Source: Fomitopsis serialis (Eukaryota > Basidiomycota > Agaricomycetes > Polyporales > Fomitopsidaceae). From it: a stretch of DNA of 20,379 nt. Location of the stretch: contig NW_025955572.1 in assembly GCF_022376445.1 (NCBI RefSeq), positions 1 to 20,379 of the forward strand, in the 5' to 3' direction. The position numbers and the translations under genes were made by a program. Numbering within the stretch: position 1 is the first letter of the stretch; the number at the start of each line of letters is the position of its first letter. Positions 10,500 to 20,379 of the stretch are shown here, one piece after another. Below the pieces are notes generated by a model, which saw nothing but the letters and a program-made list of their open reading frames with translations, was not told the origin of the DNA and ran no database searches.

Positions 10500-10952
10500 C
10501 GTCAATTGCGCTGGGAGAGGAGGCGAAGGAAGAGGGGATGTAGGAGTTGCATGGAATCGGGGGTTTTTTTATATGCAGTCTACATTGGAGAGGATGGCTC
10601 ATGACGCTGCAGTTGACACTGAACGAGCTAGGAGCATGTTGTCGATCGACCACGTCCCAATTTAGAGGGCCCGCGTCGACTCTGCGCCTTGCGTACACTG
10701 CACGGGTGTGTACTACACAACGCACCACCAAGTGAGCATGCATCTCTGGGAAGCGCGCAATCAATCAGGGACGGGTAAAGAGACCAAGGACAGCATGCTT
10801 ACCTCTCAGATTCACGACATACACCCATAGACCAGAGCTTGCGCGACATGCACAGCGAACCACGGCAGAGAAGCATTCACAGCGCACAAGAAAGTATAAT
10901 ACACTTTGTACACAACAGCAGCACACCACATACCACACATACTCACACACGC
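10500..10952. other. Intergenic between RSE1 3' end and Ohr copy 2 start
   Basis: This 453-bp stretch holds the RSE1 3' UTR and the promoter of Ohr copy 2, with its TATA box at 10564-10573. A CA/CACA-rich run follows around 10910-10955. No gene is seen. Confidence 0.5.
10564..10573 (-). promoter_or_regulatory. TATA box of Ohr copy 2
   Basis: Minus strand reads TATAAAAAAA, 65-75 bp upstream of the ATG at 10499. A strong match at a normal distance for a fungal promoter. Confidence 0.6.
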
Positions 10953-13900
10953 TCAGAACCCACTCGCCGTCACGCGCAGCTGCTCTAGCTTCTTCAGCAC
11001 CTCGCCTACCGTCCTGTCCAGCTCGCCCGCAATCGCGCTCTGCTTGCTCGCCGGCAGCCTTGCAAACGTCTCGCACAGGTCCCCGTCCACGACCGCCTTC
11101 ACGGGCACGTAGTACCCGCGCCACGACAGGTGGTCCCGCCCGACGAGGCTCAGCTGCTCCGTGCGCATGTGCTGCTCGAGCGTCGAGATGAAGTCCACGT
11201 CCTCCTTCGACACGAACGGCACCAGGATCCCGATCGTCCCGTGCAGCCCCGTGTACAGCAGCACCTCCCGCCCGCCCGCGACGAGCGACACCTTGTTGAT
11301 CGCCGTCACGATGTCCCCCACGTGGAAGTGCGCGAGCATCTTCGTCTTGTGCGGCGCCCCCGCGAGGATGCCCTTCTCGTGCAGGATCCCCGCCCCCGTG
11401 GGGTCGTCGTCGACCTGGTCGGAGATCTTGGCGTCTAGTCGGTTCACGAAGACGTTGCCGAAGCGATCGCCGGCGACGACCGTGTTGTAGTCCACCATGG
11501 CCATCGACGTGACCCACCGAGGCTGCGTGTCGTCGGCGAACACGAGCAACCGGTTCTCTGGTGGCTTGTACACGGCAAAGAATACAGATTCTTGCATGTC
11601 TCCGACTAGAATGCGCGAGCCCTGCGTGCTCAATGACACAATCGCGGAAGCGAAGCTCTGAATGAAGGAGTTAGAAAGAGCGTGCATCGTCCCGTAGCAT
11701 GAAACTCACTTTGTTCTCCACCTTCCGGAGGAGCTTTTTCTTGCCCATGTCGTACAATCGAAGCGCCTTGCCGACGCCAGCGACGAGTCGGCCTTGGAAA
11801 GCCATTACAGCAAGAGGAACGTCATTGGTGTCAGTCTGTGAGAACGCGTCAGTTCCCCACCGACGCCACAAAACTACCGAGCTAATACCTTGTGAAGCAG
11901 CTCCAGATTTGTGCCATCCTCGGTGAACCGATATGTTCTGATCCACCCAGTCGTGCACGATCGCGGTGCGATAAAAGTATCCTGGGCAGTCCCAACTACG
12001 AGATGGAGTTCGCTTCCTTTTGCGGAGAAGGGCACGACGGCAATTGAGAACGCGCATTCGTTCTCGTCGAGCGGTATCACGTTGACGGTCTTGGCCTGCG
12101 GAGGGATCAGCATATTATATGCGCAATTGGTTCCGGTGCGGAACTTACGTCGACGGGGTTGATGATGCGAATACACGATGCCCATGTCCCCGCAGGTGCC
12201 TTCGGGCGACCGAACAGCTCCGGCGGCAAGTCGGCCATTTCCTCATCAACCGACTTCCCTTTCTCTCGCTGGCCCGCTCGTCAGCTCAAGATCAAACCAT
12301 GGCATAGGGGAACTCACCATCTCCTGCATCGCCTTGGCCGCAGCGGCATCGCCCCTCACTCTGTGATCACCCTCGATGAGGTAGAAAAGCCCATTTGTCG
12401 GGTGCGGAATGAACTTGCGCGGAGTGTACGAGAGCGGGATGGCATCTTGCTTCAACTTTGTGCCAAGCTTGGGGACCTGGAAGATCCTGGGAGAAAGCTC
12501 GGGATTAGCCCATTTCGTGAACTTAGCACGAAGAACGAAAAGAAAGAATAGGCTCAGTAGGAACAATTGGTAATGATCTTTATAAGCTTCGGCATGCACC
12601 GGGAGGCGCTTTACGATCCCTTGGTCTCATCTCTGCGATCGAAGTCCCAAGAACGGACCACTCACCGAAGCACGCTCCCCGAAATGCCAATCAGACCCTC
12701 CGGGCACAGCTCCGCCGAGAAGCTCCACGCATAGTCGAGGTTCTCGAAGATCAACGGGGTGAAGTGCATGAGATTCTGGTAGGTGTAGTTCAGCCACGAT
12801 CGCGATGACAGTGCGAGGATGCCGGGGTTGCGCTGGATGAGTACGCGAATGAGGCGGATCGGGCGCGTGCCGAGGAACCGTGTGCGCGTGTCCGTGAGCT
12901 GTCCGTTGACCGGGTCGAGCACGGTCCGCAGCAGCACGCCGTTCTGCAGGCCAATGTTGACGAAGGTCGTGGGCTGCATTTTGTTGATGCCAGCGTCGAG
13001 CATGTCGGCGATGCAGATGGCGGAGGGAGGTGCAGTCAAGGCTTGAAGACTAATCGTCTCCAGCGTGCTCTCCGGGTCTAGCGAGATGATGCGCACGGTC
13101 TGGTCCTCACAACCAACAGCCTGAAAGCGTATGGGTGTCAGTGCATCGAGCATTCTGCGAGAACGCTCCACATACCAAGTATGGCGTTCGTTGCCGCCCT
13201 TCCGGCACTTCCGCAATACTGAGCGCAAGCACAGTGCTACCCATCGCCTTCCGGTCCTGGTACTCGTTCAACTGCCCGTCCAGATCCAATTCGAAGTACA
13301 CCAGCTCCGCCGAGCTAAGCGCCACAACAACTTGGCGCTTGTTCGTGGTCGCAGCAACGATGGTCTTGCCAGACGGCACACGCCACTCGTTCACGCGCTT
13401 GTCGCTGAGGACATGTCGGATACCATGAGGGTGGACTTGCAAGAGGGCGTCGTATCCGATCTGCTGCACAGCAAGTGTAGGCGCTGAGGAGAGGAAGCCG
13501 GTGTCTTGTACTTCTTCAATGGTCTCTCCGATGCAAAGCACGAGAGTACCATTGACGAATGAGAGGATGATGTAGGAGTCAAAAGGGTCTGTATGAGTCG
13601 TCAGGAACACGCATTGAAACAAACAGTAGAATCTGATGCCTACCGTCCTCTTTTATCTTGGTCGTCCATACCGCATTCGGGATACCCGGCAAGTCCGAGC
13701 TGACCACTTCCTCCACCTCGAGACCATGCCTCAGCACACGGAACGTGCTCCGCGCTCCCCGACCACACGCAGCAAATATTTGGGGCGTATCCGAGTTCGG
13801 CAACAGATTCATGACCTTCGAGTCAAGGATAGGGCAGAGGGACTCCATCTCATCAACCATGGTAAGGTTGTCTAGAGTCCGAGGTCGGAAGTACGCGGAG

Positions 13901-15309
13901 GGAAGAGCGGACGAGGGGTTCGCCATGCCGAAGGAGGGGTAGGAGGCAGAAGAAAACTCGGGCTCGTTGTCATCGTCACCCAACTTTTGGAACTGATAAA
14001 GGTAGCTGCAGACATAACCGGTCGAGTCAGCCTCGCAACGGCGCGGATCGCTCGATACTACTCAACTGGTTGCCGAACTCGGACGCGACGAACAGGAAAC
14101 CGGACTTCAAGATGCACAAACTCGAAGCCACTGGGAGAGTGTCGAAGTACTTGATCTTCAAGGCCTTGACGTCCTGATCTTCATGGTCGATTGTGACTTT
14201 GTAGAGGTCGCCCTCTTCACTCTGCAACAGGAAAAAGAATGCGCCCTATAACAGAGTGAGTCGTCGCAAAAACATCGAGGACCTTGTGCTTGCACCTTCA
14301 TTTTGTGCATGACGGCGGCGGTGATTATCAATCCCCGGTTAGTATCTGAAAGAGGATGTTGTCGTCGCGGTATGGGCACACGATGCTGGGGCGCATCCAT
14401 ATGTCGGTAAATAATATGGTCTTCGCAGCACACCAACACACCAGAGGGCCCATCATAGCGGTCTGACGAGGCCAATTGGCCGCCAGGAACCTGAACGAGC
14501 AGGTTCGCTCTCGGGTCCGTTGGCTCGCTCCATTTCCGCACAACGTGATTAAGACCGAGGTCGAGCTCGTAGTAGGTCAATAACTGTCAAGGCTCCGGCT
14601 GAGTGTATATTCTTCTGGATATCGCAGGCCACTGACCTTCTCTGCGTTGTTGAAGGCCTCCCCCGTTGGGTCTTGGTCGGAATCGGAGTAGTCAACTTCC
14701 AATGCGGCGAACATAGGATTATCGAAGCCAACATCCAACCCAATGATATGGTGGATGATGGAATTGTTCTTGTGAGCCTCAAGCGGCGAGGAGATGGTCA
14801 GATTTGCAGCGGCGTCGCGGTTCAGGATGTACACAAGTTTTGCCTTTTCAACCGCAGAGATCATTACACTTCGTCCTTTGGGATCGGTAGCCAAGTACTG
14901 GCCAGGAACGATTCTCCGTGCTCCCGACTTGCCGAAGGTTTCCTGGTGGACCTTAGTGAAGCTGCTTGTCTTCGGGTCATAGTCCAGAATCAAGATGCGG
15001 CCAGAGTCGGAGCCTAGGATGATGTAGTCTGAGAGAAAGCTGTGAATAACAGAAAGCTCCGAGATATACGTACAAGTCCTCACCCTTCGTGCCGCCTGTC
15101 AAACGAAAAGCGGCGAGCGAGCGGATGGACCCGAATACATCGCTCGCTATCACGGTTGAGACCTTTCCGCTTTGTACGTCCGGCCGCAAGAGCTCCAGGC
15201 GCGTTCCACGAGAGACGACGATCTCTTGATATCTCGAACCCGAGAAGTTGCCCGCGACAGCATGAGTTATGGCCGTAGGAGGTTGGAGAGTCAAATTGTA
15301 CAAATGCAT
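10953..15309 (-). CDS. RSE1: Splicing factor 3B subunit 3 (SF3b130 / Rse1), 1213 aa, 12 exons
   Basis: Scaffold of the U2 snRNP SF3b complex that helps recognise the branch site. Exons (minus): 15309-15084, 15028-14637, 14583-14296, 14245-14067, 14005-13644, 13588-13176, 13120-12666, 12486-12318, 12268-12149, 12095-11889, 11835-11710 and 11657-10953. They sum to 1214 codons without a break; human SF3B3 has 1217 residues. Colinear matches include [117 protein letters not shown] and the C-terminal [16 protein letters not shown]. It contains the beta-propellers and the C-terminal CPSF-A region. Introns are 49-61 bp except intron 7 (12487-12665, 179 bp), which holds a snoRNA. The intron 4 donor is GTTGAG, a weak but frame-required site. 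Confidence 0.97.
12550..12637 (-). ncRNA. Box C/D snoRNA (snR41/U62-like), 18S rRNA A541-type methylation guide, in RSE1 intron 7
   Basis: On the minus strand a D box CTGA (12557-12554) is preceded by one base and then the 12-nt stretch CCAATTGTTCCT (12570-12559). This is the exact complement of AGGAACAATTGG, a conserved 18S rRNA stretch just before the 530-loop region. By the D+5 rule the target is the A in GGAACAA, which I count as yeast 18S A541 by placing it 37 nt before U578. Yeast snR41 and human U62 methylate that base. A C box GAGATGA (six of seven consensus positions) lies at 12633-12627, so the RNA is about 85-90 nt. The D box ends about 67 nt before the 3' splice site, normal for intronic snoRNAs. 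The terminal stem is weak, no D' guide was identified, and ends are approximate. Confidence 0.78.
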
Positions 15310-15720
15310 GGCGAGGGTGTGTCAGGAACGAGTGCGGGTAAAAGGGCGCGGAGGCCAGCAGGTTTACAGCTGCTGGAGAGGCTGTCGCACGCGAGCGGGA
15401 ATTGACCGGTGCGGGTCGACGTGAGGGGTCGTGTAGCTCGTCGTCGTCGACGTCTGCGCGCGAAGGCTTGCCTTTGCTTGTCCAAGATCAAGCGCTCGTT
15501 GCGTATGCGCGTCTAGGCCGGTCATGGTCACGTGGATGTGCGCGACGCGTCGCGGCAGGCGACCAAAGCGCGTCTCAACAGTATCCGCCACCATCGTCCC
15601 ACAACCTCGAGCATACTGCTCTTTTTCGTTCATACTCTCTTGGGGGTGCGTAGAGCTGCACTGCTCCAGTTGCTATCTATACGGCACCATTCTGCGCTCC
15701 ACCACCCCCCAACGGCAAGT
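15310..15720. promoter_or_regulatory. Divergent promoter region of RSE1 (-) and TOP3 (+)
   Basis: This 411-bp stretch separates the two start codons and must hold both promoters. It contains a CACGTG E-box (15529-15534) and a 14-bp perfect palindrome around ACGCGT (15541-15554). I see no convincing TATA box for either gene, as is usual for housekeeping genes. Confidence 0.55.
15541..15554. promoter_or_regulatory. Palindromic MCB-like element
   Basis: CGCGACGCGTCGCG is a perfect 14-bp palindrome with the ACGCGT core bound by the MBF cell-cycle factor in yeasts. It lies about 170 bp upstream of the TOP3 start. Function is inferred from sequence only. Confidence 0.4.
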
Positions 15721-18700
15721 ATGAGACCTACGCGAGTCCTTTGCGTGGCAGAGAAACCCTCCATTGCAAAATCAATCACACAAATCCTCTCTGGCGGACG
15801 TTTCAATACTGTACGGGCTTTGCTGATTCTGATATTCAACAACTGACTGCTGCCTCTCAGCGACAAAGCGGGAACACATATATCAGGAATTATGACTTCG
15901 ACTACCCTCAGGCCAACGCCACTTTCACGGTGACTGCTGTAGCAGGACATATGTTGGAGCACGACTTCAGCTTTCAGTACTCCAAATGGACATCTTGTGA
16001 CCCGTTTGAACTCTTCGAGGCACCCATCATCGCGGAGGTCAGGAAAGATGCCGCGACGATCGCCCGCAACCTCAAGAATGAAGCTAGAAACGCACACAAG
16101 CTCATGATCTGGACAGACTGTGACAGAGAAGGAGAGCACATCGGGTCGGAAATAGTTCGAGAGTGCAGAAAGGTGAAACCTAACATCATCGTGACGCGAG
16201 CTCGCTTCAGCGCCATCATACCTCAGTGAGTCTGCCACTACTCTGCAGTCTTTGAACCCACTCAGCATGCCTCGCCATCAGACAAATACACAACGCAGCA
16301 CAGAACCCGGTTGCGCTCGACCTGGCCATGGTGGATGCTGTAGAGGCACGAATTCTGCTTGACCTGAGGATTGGCGCGGCCATGTCCCGCTTACAAACTC
16401 TAAACCTGCAACGACGGTTCCAAGATCATGACATCTCTGAAGAGGTGATTTCGTATGGTGCGTGAAGTTATGACCGCACACATCATTTTGTACAACGGCT
16501 GCGCAGGACCATGCCAGTTCCCGACTCTAGGATTTGTAGTGTCTCGGTACAATCAAGTGAAGGCTTTCAGGCCCGAAACATTCTGGTACATCTTCATGTC
16601 CATCACACGTCCATCCGCGGAGGGCGAAGACGAAGAGACAGTGTTCACATGGCGCAGAGGACACCTGTTCGATTTTGACGTCGCTATGACGATTTACGAG
16701 TATGTCCTTGAGTCGCCAATGGCACGCGTGATCGAGGTGAAGAGCAAGGACACCAAGAAATGGTCAGTCGGATTCCTCATTCGTCATGAACAAAGCTAAT
16801 TGCATACTCAGGAAGCCTTTGCCCTTGACCACCGTGGACTTGCAGAAGGCTGGATCTCGGTTACTGCGTATGAGTCCGAAGAAAGTGCTCGACGTAAGCC
16901 TTCAACAGCAAGGTATGTATTAGTGCTGATCACTCCTTTAGATTGCAGAGAAACTGTACCAGCAGGGGTTTCTGTCGTATCCGCGTACCGAAACAGACCG
17001 CTTCGACCCGCAGTTTGACTTCATGACCCTCATCGAGAAGCAGACCGTGGACCCAGCATGGGGCGACTTTGCCGCTAGGCAAGAACATTGTATGTGATAT
17101 TTGTTCCTGGTTATGCTCACGGCTCGTAGACTCCAGAACGGTGGCTTCAATCGACCAAGACAGGGCAGAAAAGACGACAAGGCGCACCCGCCGATCCATC
17201 CTACGGCTCACGCTGGGAACCTGGTCGGCGATGAGAAGAAGGTGTACGAATACATCACGCGGCGCTTTCTTGCGTGTTGCTCGAAAGACGCGCTGGGTTG
17301 GGAGACTACGGTCGACGTACTCTACGGAGACGAAGAGTTCTACGCCACTGGTACGGAACGGGACATGCAATCATGAAACGTGTAATGAATACTTCTGCCT
17401 TCTAGGGTTGAGAGTACGGGAACGGAACTACCTCGACGTCTTCATCTACGACAAGTGGTCCGACAAGGAACTGCCGCACTTCGAGAGAGACGAAGAGTTC
17501 GCGCCAACGGTCTGTCTACTGAAGGAGGGACAGACAACCAAACCACACCTGCTCACTGAAGCAGACCTCGTCACATTGATGGACAAAAATGGCATTGGTG
17601 AGTTCGCCGATGATCCCTACGAAAGTTATAAGCTGACAATCCGGGTCTCGTAGGCACTGATGCAACCATTGCGCAGCATATTGAGACAATCGTCAAGCGC
17701 AAATACGTCCACGAGAAGATGCAGGGAGCAATCAAGTATCTCATCCCTTCTGCGCTGGGCATCGGGTTGGTCGAGGGCTATGACTCGATTGGGTTCGAAC
17801 GTAGTCTTAGCAGACCACAACTCCGTCGCGAGGTCGGTGCGATGAAGTGATTGCTATGACGTGTCTCATGCATTTCTTACAGACCGAACGTCGCATGGTC
17901 GACATCTGCGAAGGAGCTATGACAAAGAACGACATGCTGGTCCAAAGTATCGAACAGTACAAGGAGATGTACATTCGGACGCGGGCTGAGTTCGAGAGGC
18001 TCGTTACAGTTCGTAGCCTTTCCTTCCTCGCTGCGCTCCTTCATTCATATGCTTATATGCGTTCTGACAGTGTGTGCGTGACCGTCTGCGAGAAGGTGTC
18101 AATCTCGACGACGTCGGTGGACCAGATGACGACAATGGCGGTGGTAACGGCGGCGGCGGTAGAGGTGGACGTGGAGGCCGGGGAGCGAGAGGCGGGCGCG
18201 GTGGCCGGGGCGGCGGCGGAAGAGGTGGTAGAGGAGGTGGTGCGAACCCCGGTGGTAACAGCAGCGGCGATGACGGCGACGGTGGTGGTGCTGCTCGCGG
18301 TGCCGCGAGAGGAAGAGGATCCAGAGGTGGTAGACGAGCAGCGTCTGCTGTTGCAAGAGCACCTTCCTTTCGAAGGGGACGAGGAGGCCGGGGCGGTGGG
18401 GCCGCCGCCGCTCCTGCTCCTGCTCCCGCGGCAAATGTGGATGGCTCGGACTCCGACCAGTGTGAGTCTGCTTTCTTTTCGGCGACAGTCTGTATTGACC
18501 GGATGTCCAGACTGGGATGATGATCCCCCTGCTGAGCCACAACCCGTACAGCCTCCCCCAGCTCCAGCGCCAGCGCCGCGACCACCGCCGTCACGCGCCA
18601 GCCGCAGTACCACGTCCAAAGCACCGGATACGTCTTCCCTCGCTGCACCCACGTGCGAATGCGGAGACGTCACGGTAGAACGAACCGTGAAGGCCGACAC

Positions 18701-19406
18701 CGCAAACAAAGGCCGCCTGTTTTGGGCATGTCCGAACAACCGCAGATGCGACTTCTTCGAATGGGCTGACGGGCCTTCCAACTCGAATGCAACTGGATCG
18801 CGTTCCACGGGTATGGCAAAGCCTTCCTCGATCCCCGCTAAGCGGTCCATCGGTAACAACAGCGGCGATCACAAGCGGTGCCTCTGCGAGCTGTCAGCTG
18901 TCTTGAAAGAGACGAAGACTGGGAATAACAAGGGTAGGATGTACTGGTCGTGTCCGAACGAGTCAGCGAAGGCTCGATGCAAGTTCTTTGAATGGGCAAC
19001 CGACGAGGACATCGCGGAGGCGGAAGCAGCAAGACCTCGGTACAAGACCTTTGAGAACCGCACCGACAGCAGGAACAGTAACAGTAACTACAACGGCGCG
19101 GGGTCCGGCGAGTGCTTCAAGGTGAGAGCGTCTAGGATTTCAATCTAGGCTCATTCACCAGTTTCTCTGCAGTGCGGACAAGAGGGTCATTGGGCAAATG
19201 GTGAGTACAATCTTGTGTTAGGTGGAATTGACTGTACTGAACGAGAATAAGCTTGCCCGAACGGCGACGGCTTCAAAACATCATCCCGTACAACATCGAC
19301 CACGAGCAAAAGAGGGCGAGGAGGCAGCCTCCGACGAACTGGATCAGGGCGCAAGGGTGTGAAGCGCGGCAAAAAGAACGACTCGTTCGCTGCAGACGAC
19401 TGGTGA
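15721..19406 (+). CDS. TOP3: DNA topoisomerase III with RGG box, two GRF fingers and CCHC knuckle, 1002 aa, 14 exons
   Basis: Type IA topoisomerase that passes single strands; with a RecQ helicase and Rmi1 it dissolves recombination intermediates. Exons: 15721-15810, 15861-16225, 16282-16457, 16507-16762, 16812-16893, 16942-17078, 17130-17350, 17406-17597, 17654-17832, 17883-18008, 18071-18461, 18511-19121, 19173-19200 and 19252-19406, summing to 1003 codons. Toprim marks are VAEKPSIAK (E11) and [10 protein letters not shown] (D116, D118, E120). The catalytic Tyr is Y336 in SYPRTET, followed by [11 protein letters not shown]. After the core (about 1-608) come an RGG-rich linker (631-718), two zf-GRF modules (787-823 and 862-900, each ending FFEW) and a CX2CX4HX4C knuckle (C940, C943, H948, C953). 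The tail is basic and ends ADDW. Intron 6 is GC-AG. The exon 10 donor could alternatively lie six bases earlier. Confidence 0.96.
18137..18400 (+). repeat. RGG/GGR-coding low-complexity tract in TOP3
   Basis: GGN-rich DNA in exon 11 encodes a dense run of RGG and GRGG repeats (about residues 631-670), then a looser Arg/Gly segment to about residue 718. RGG boxes commonly bind RNA or G-quadruplexes. The opposite strand shows long Pro-rich open frames that are shadows. Confidence 0.85.
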
Positions 19407-19657
19407 CCAGTGGTTGTCGACGTTGAGAGCAGACCCCTTGATCCCGCATGCTGTATCTGTGTTCCAGGTTTAGTCGTATTGTAGTAGTCGTGTTGTACCT
19501 GCTTTCATGTTGTATTCCGCTGCTCAGGAAGTATCTTATTGACATGATCGTGGAAGCCGTTTGACCCGCTCTTGAATTAATAACGTTATTACACTAAGCA
19601 GGGACAGCGACAGACGTGCGACACGTATCAAACACCCTCAACTCTCTCCTCGCTTGA

Positions 19658-20379
19658 TCAACCGCGCAGCCCCCTCAGTCCCGCGATCCTCTCCAACCTC
19701 AGCCAGTCATACTTCGAGTACAACACTCGGCACGTCACGTCTGCCGCCTCAATGCCGTCGTCCAAGAACGGGTAGCTCAGGAACTCGGTGTAGAACTGTG
19801 GGTGGTCGGGAGGGCCGTAGAAGACGAGGTTGCGGATGCCCCTGATTTTGTATCGCCGGAAGAAGTGGAAGCGCTCGCTGACAAGGAGGAATGCCTTCTT
19901 GCCGCCGAAGAAGGCCTGGCGGGCGCGGGATATGTCTTGGTTTGTCGAGTACTGGAATGCGTTGATCAGTTGTTTTCTGGTTAGGATGGAGCGATGGGAA
20001 CATACTCAGAAGGACTGTGAATGTGACGCTCAAGTTTTCCGGAAGTGGTTCTGTACCCGGATGAAGTCGAACGAGGACGGGACGAAGATGACGGTGTTAG
20101 CGCTCTGGACGCCGACTTGAGACCGATGGCAGTATTGAGTCGTAAAGTGTTGAAGCGCTTCTCGACCTCGTCTTTGGGGTTGGTACAGTCAAACTGCACG
20201 AAATTCTGCGCGCAGGTTAGAACACTCTGTCCACAAGTGATTCCAGACATAGTACATACTTGATCAATACCTTCGGGCACCTCGATAGGAGGCCATCTCC
20301 TCTCTGTTCGGACCTTGCCTGCGACATTTTTCAGAGAACCGTTGAAAAGGGCGCGCGTCTCGGGGGTCTCGTACGCAGT
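19658..20379 (-). CDS. UTP25: UTP25 (small-subunit processome / Def-family), C-terminal part, with frame breaks
   Basis: Nucleolar U3-associated factor needed for early 18S rRNA processing; a degenerate DEAD-box-like protein. Exons (minus): 20379-20260 (runs off the edge), 20205-20006 and 19951-19658, with introns of 54 bp each. Colinear family motifs: YETPETRALFN, then FVQFDCTNPKDEVEKRF, then VIFVPSSFDFIRVQNHFRK, then YSTNQDISRARQAFF, then SERFHFFRRYKIRGIRNLVFYG. The last exon is open for 97 residues to a TGA. The middle exon is not: the conserved stretches fall in different frames, with net one-base losses between about 20105 and 20150 and at about 20034-20040 (an A run on the minus strand), and a probable lost G at the donor near 20005. 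I take these as sequence errors at the contig edge, not decay, but cannot prove it. Confidence 0.88.

Noticed and set aside
12550..12637. Second guide (D') of the snoRNA against 18S G1126, as in yeast snR41
   Set aside because: The internal sequence lacks a complement of the CGCAAGGCTG region, so only the A541-type guide is claimed.
17090..17129. Standard GT donor (GTATGT) for TOP3 intron 6
   Set aside because: It gives a 40-bp intron and shifts the frame before the conserved [11 protein letters not shown] motif; the GC donor at 17079 restores it.
18004..18859. Long minus-strand Pro/Arg-rich frames opposite TOP3 exons 11 and 12
   Set aside because: They are shadows of the GGN repeats that encode the RGG box and of the finger-coding exon.

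Overview
The window reads as a piece of a filamentous basidiomycete genome, most likely an agaricomycete. The genes are GC-rich and cut by many 48-62 bp introns, and recognisable eukaryotic housekeeping proteins assemble only after splicing. Four genes with known homologues close into exact open frames over 3 to 14 exons (NKAP-like, two Ohr proteins, RSE1/SF3B3, topoisomerase III), which makes their models firm.

Layout, left to right. An ER-type FKBP prolyl isomerase (+) runs off the left edge and carries two single-base frame breaks. About 2 kb without a convincing gene follows, most of it a strongly purine-skewed block (1080-2586). Two unrecognised membrane proteins diverge from a 0.6 kb promoter region (286 aa on -, 361 aa on +). 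Four genes then lie on the minus strand: an NKAP-like RS-rich splicing factor, two tandem organic-hydroperoxide-resistance (Ohr) paralogues with the same three introns, and RSE1/SF3B3. RSE1 is divergent from DNA topoisomerase III (+), whose C-terminus has an RGG box, two GRF zinc fingers and a CCHC knuckle. The right edge holds the C-terminal half of UTP25 (-), a small-subunit processome factor, also with single-base frame breaks.

The least obvious feature is inside RSE1. Its one long intron (179 bp, against about 50-60 bp for the others) holds a probable box C/D snoRNA. A 12-nt guide lies one base from a CUGA box and is complementary to the 18S rRNA stretch containing yeast A541, the site served by snR41 in yeast and U62 in human. 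Other points of interest are a GC-AG intron and a 28-nt micro-exon in the topoisomerase gene, three exact 17-bp CCAAT repeats upstream of the first Ohr gene, and frame breaks confined to the two ends. The last suggests that the window is a whole contig with poorly covered edges.

Functional themes: splicing (NKAP, SF3B3), ribosome and rRNA processing (UTP25, the snoRNA), peroxide defence (the Ohr pair) and DNA topology (TOP3). No tRNA, rRNA, CRISPR or clear mobile element was found. Splice sites were assigned by hand from GT/AG signals, reading frame and remembered family sequences; no search was run.
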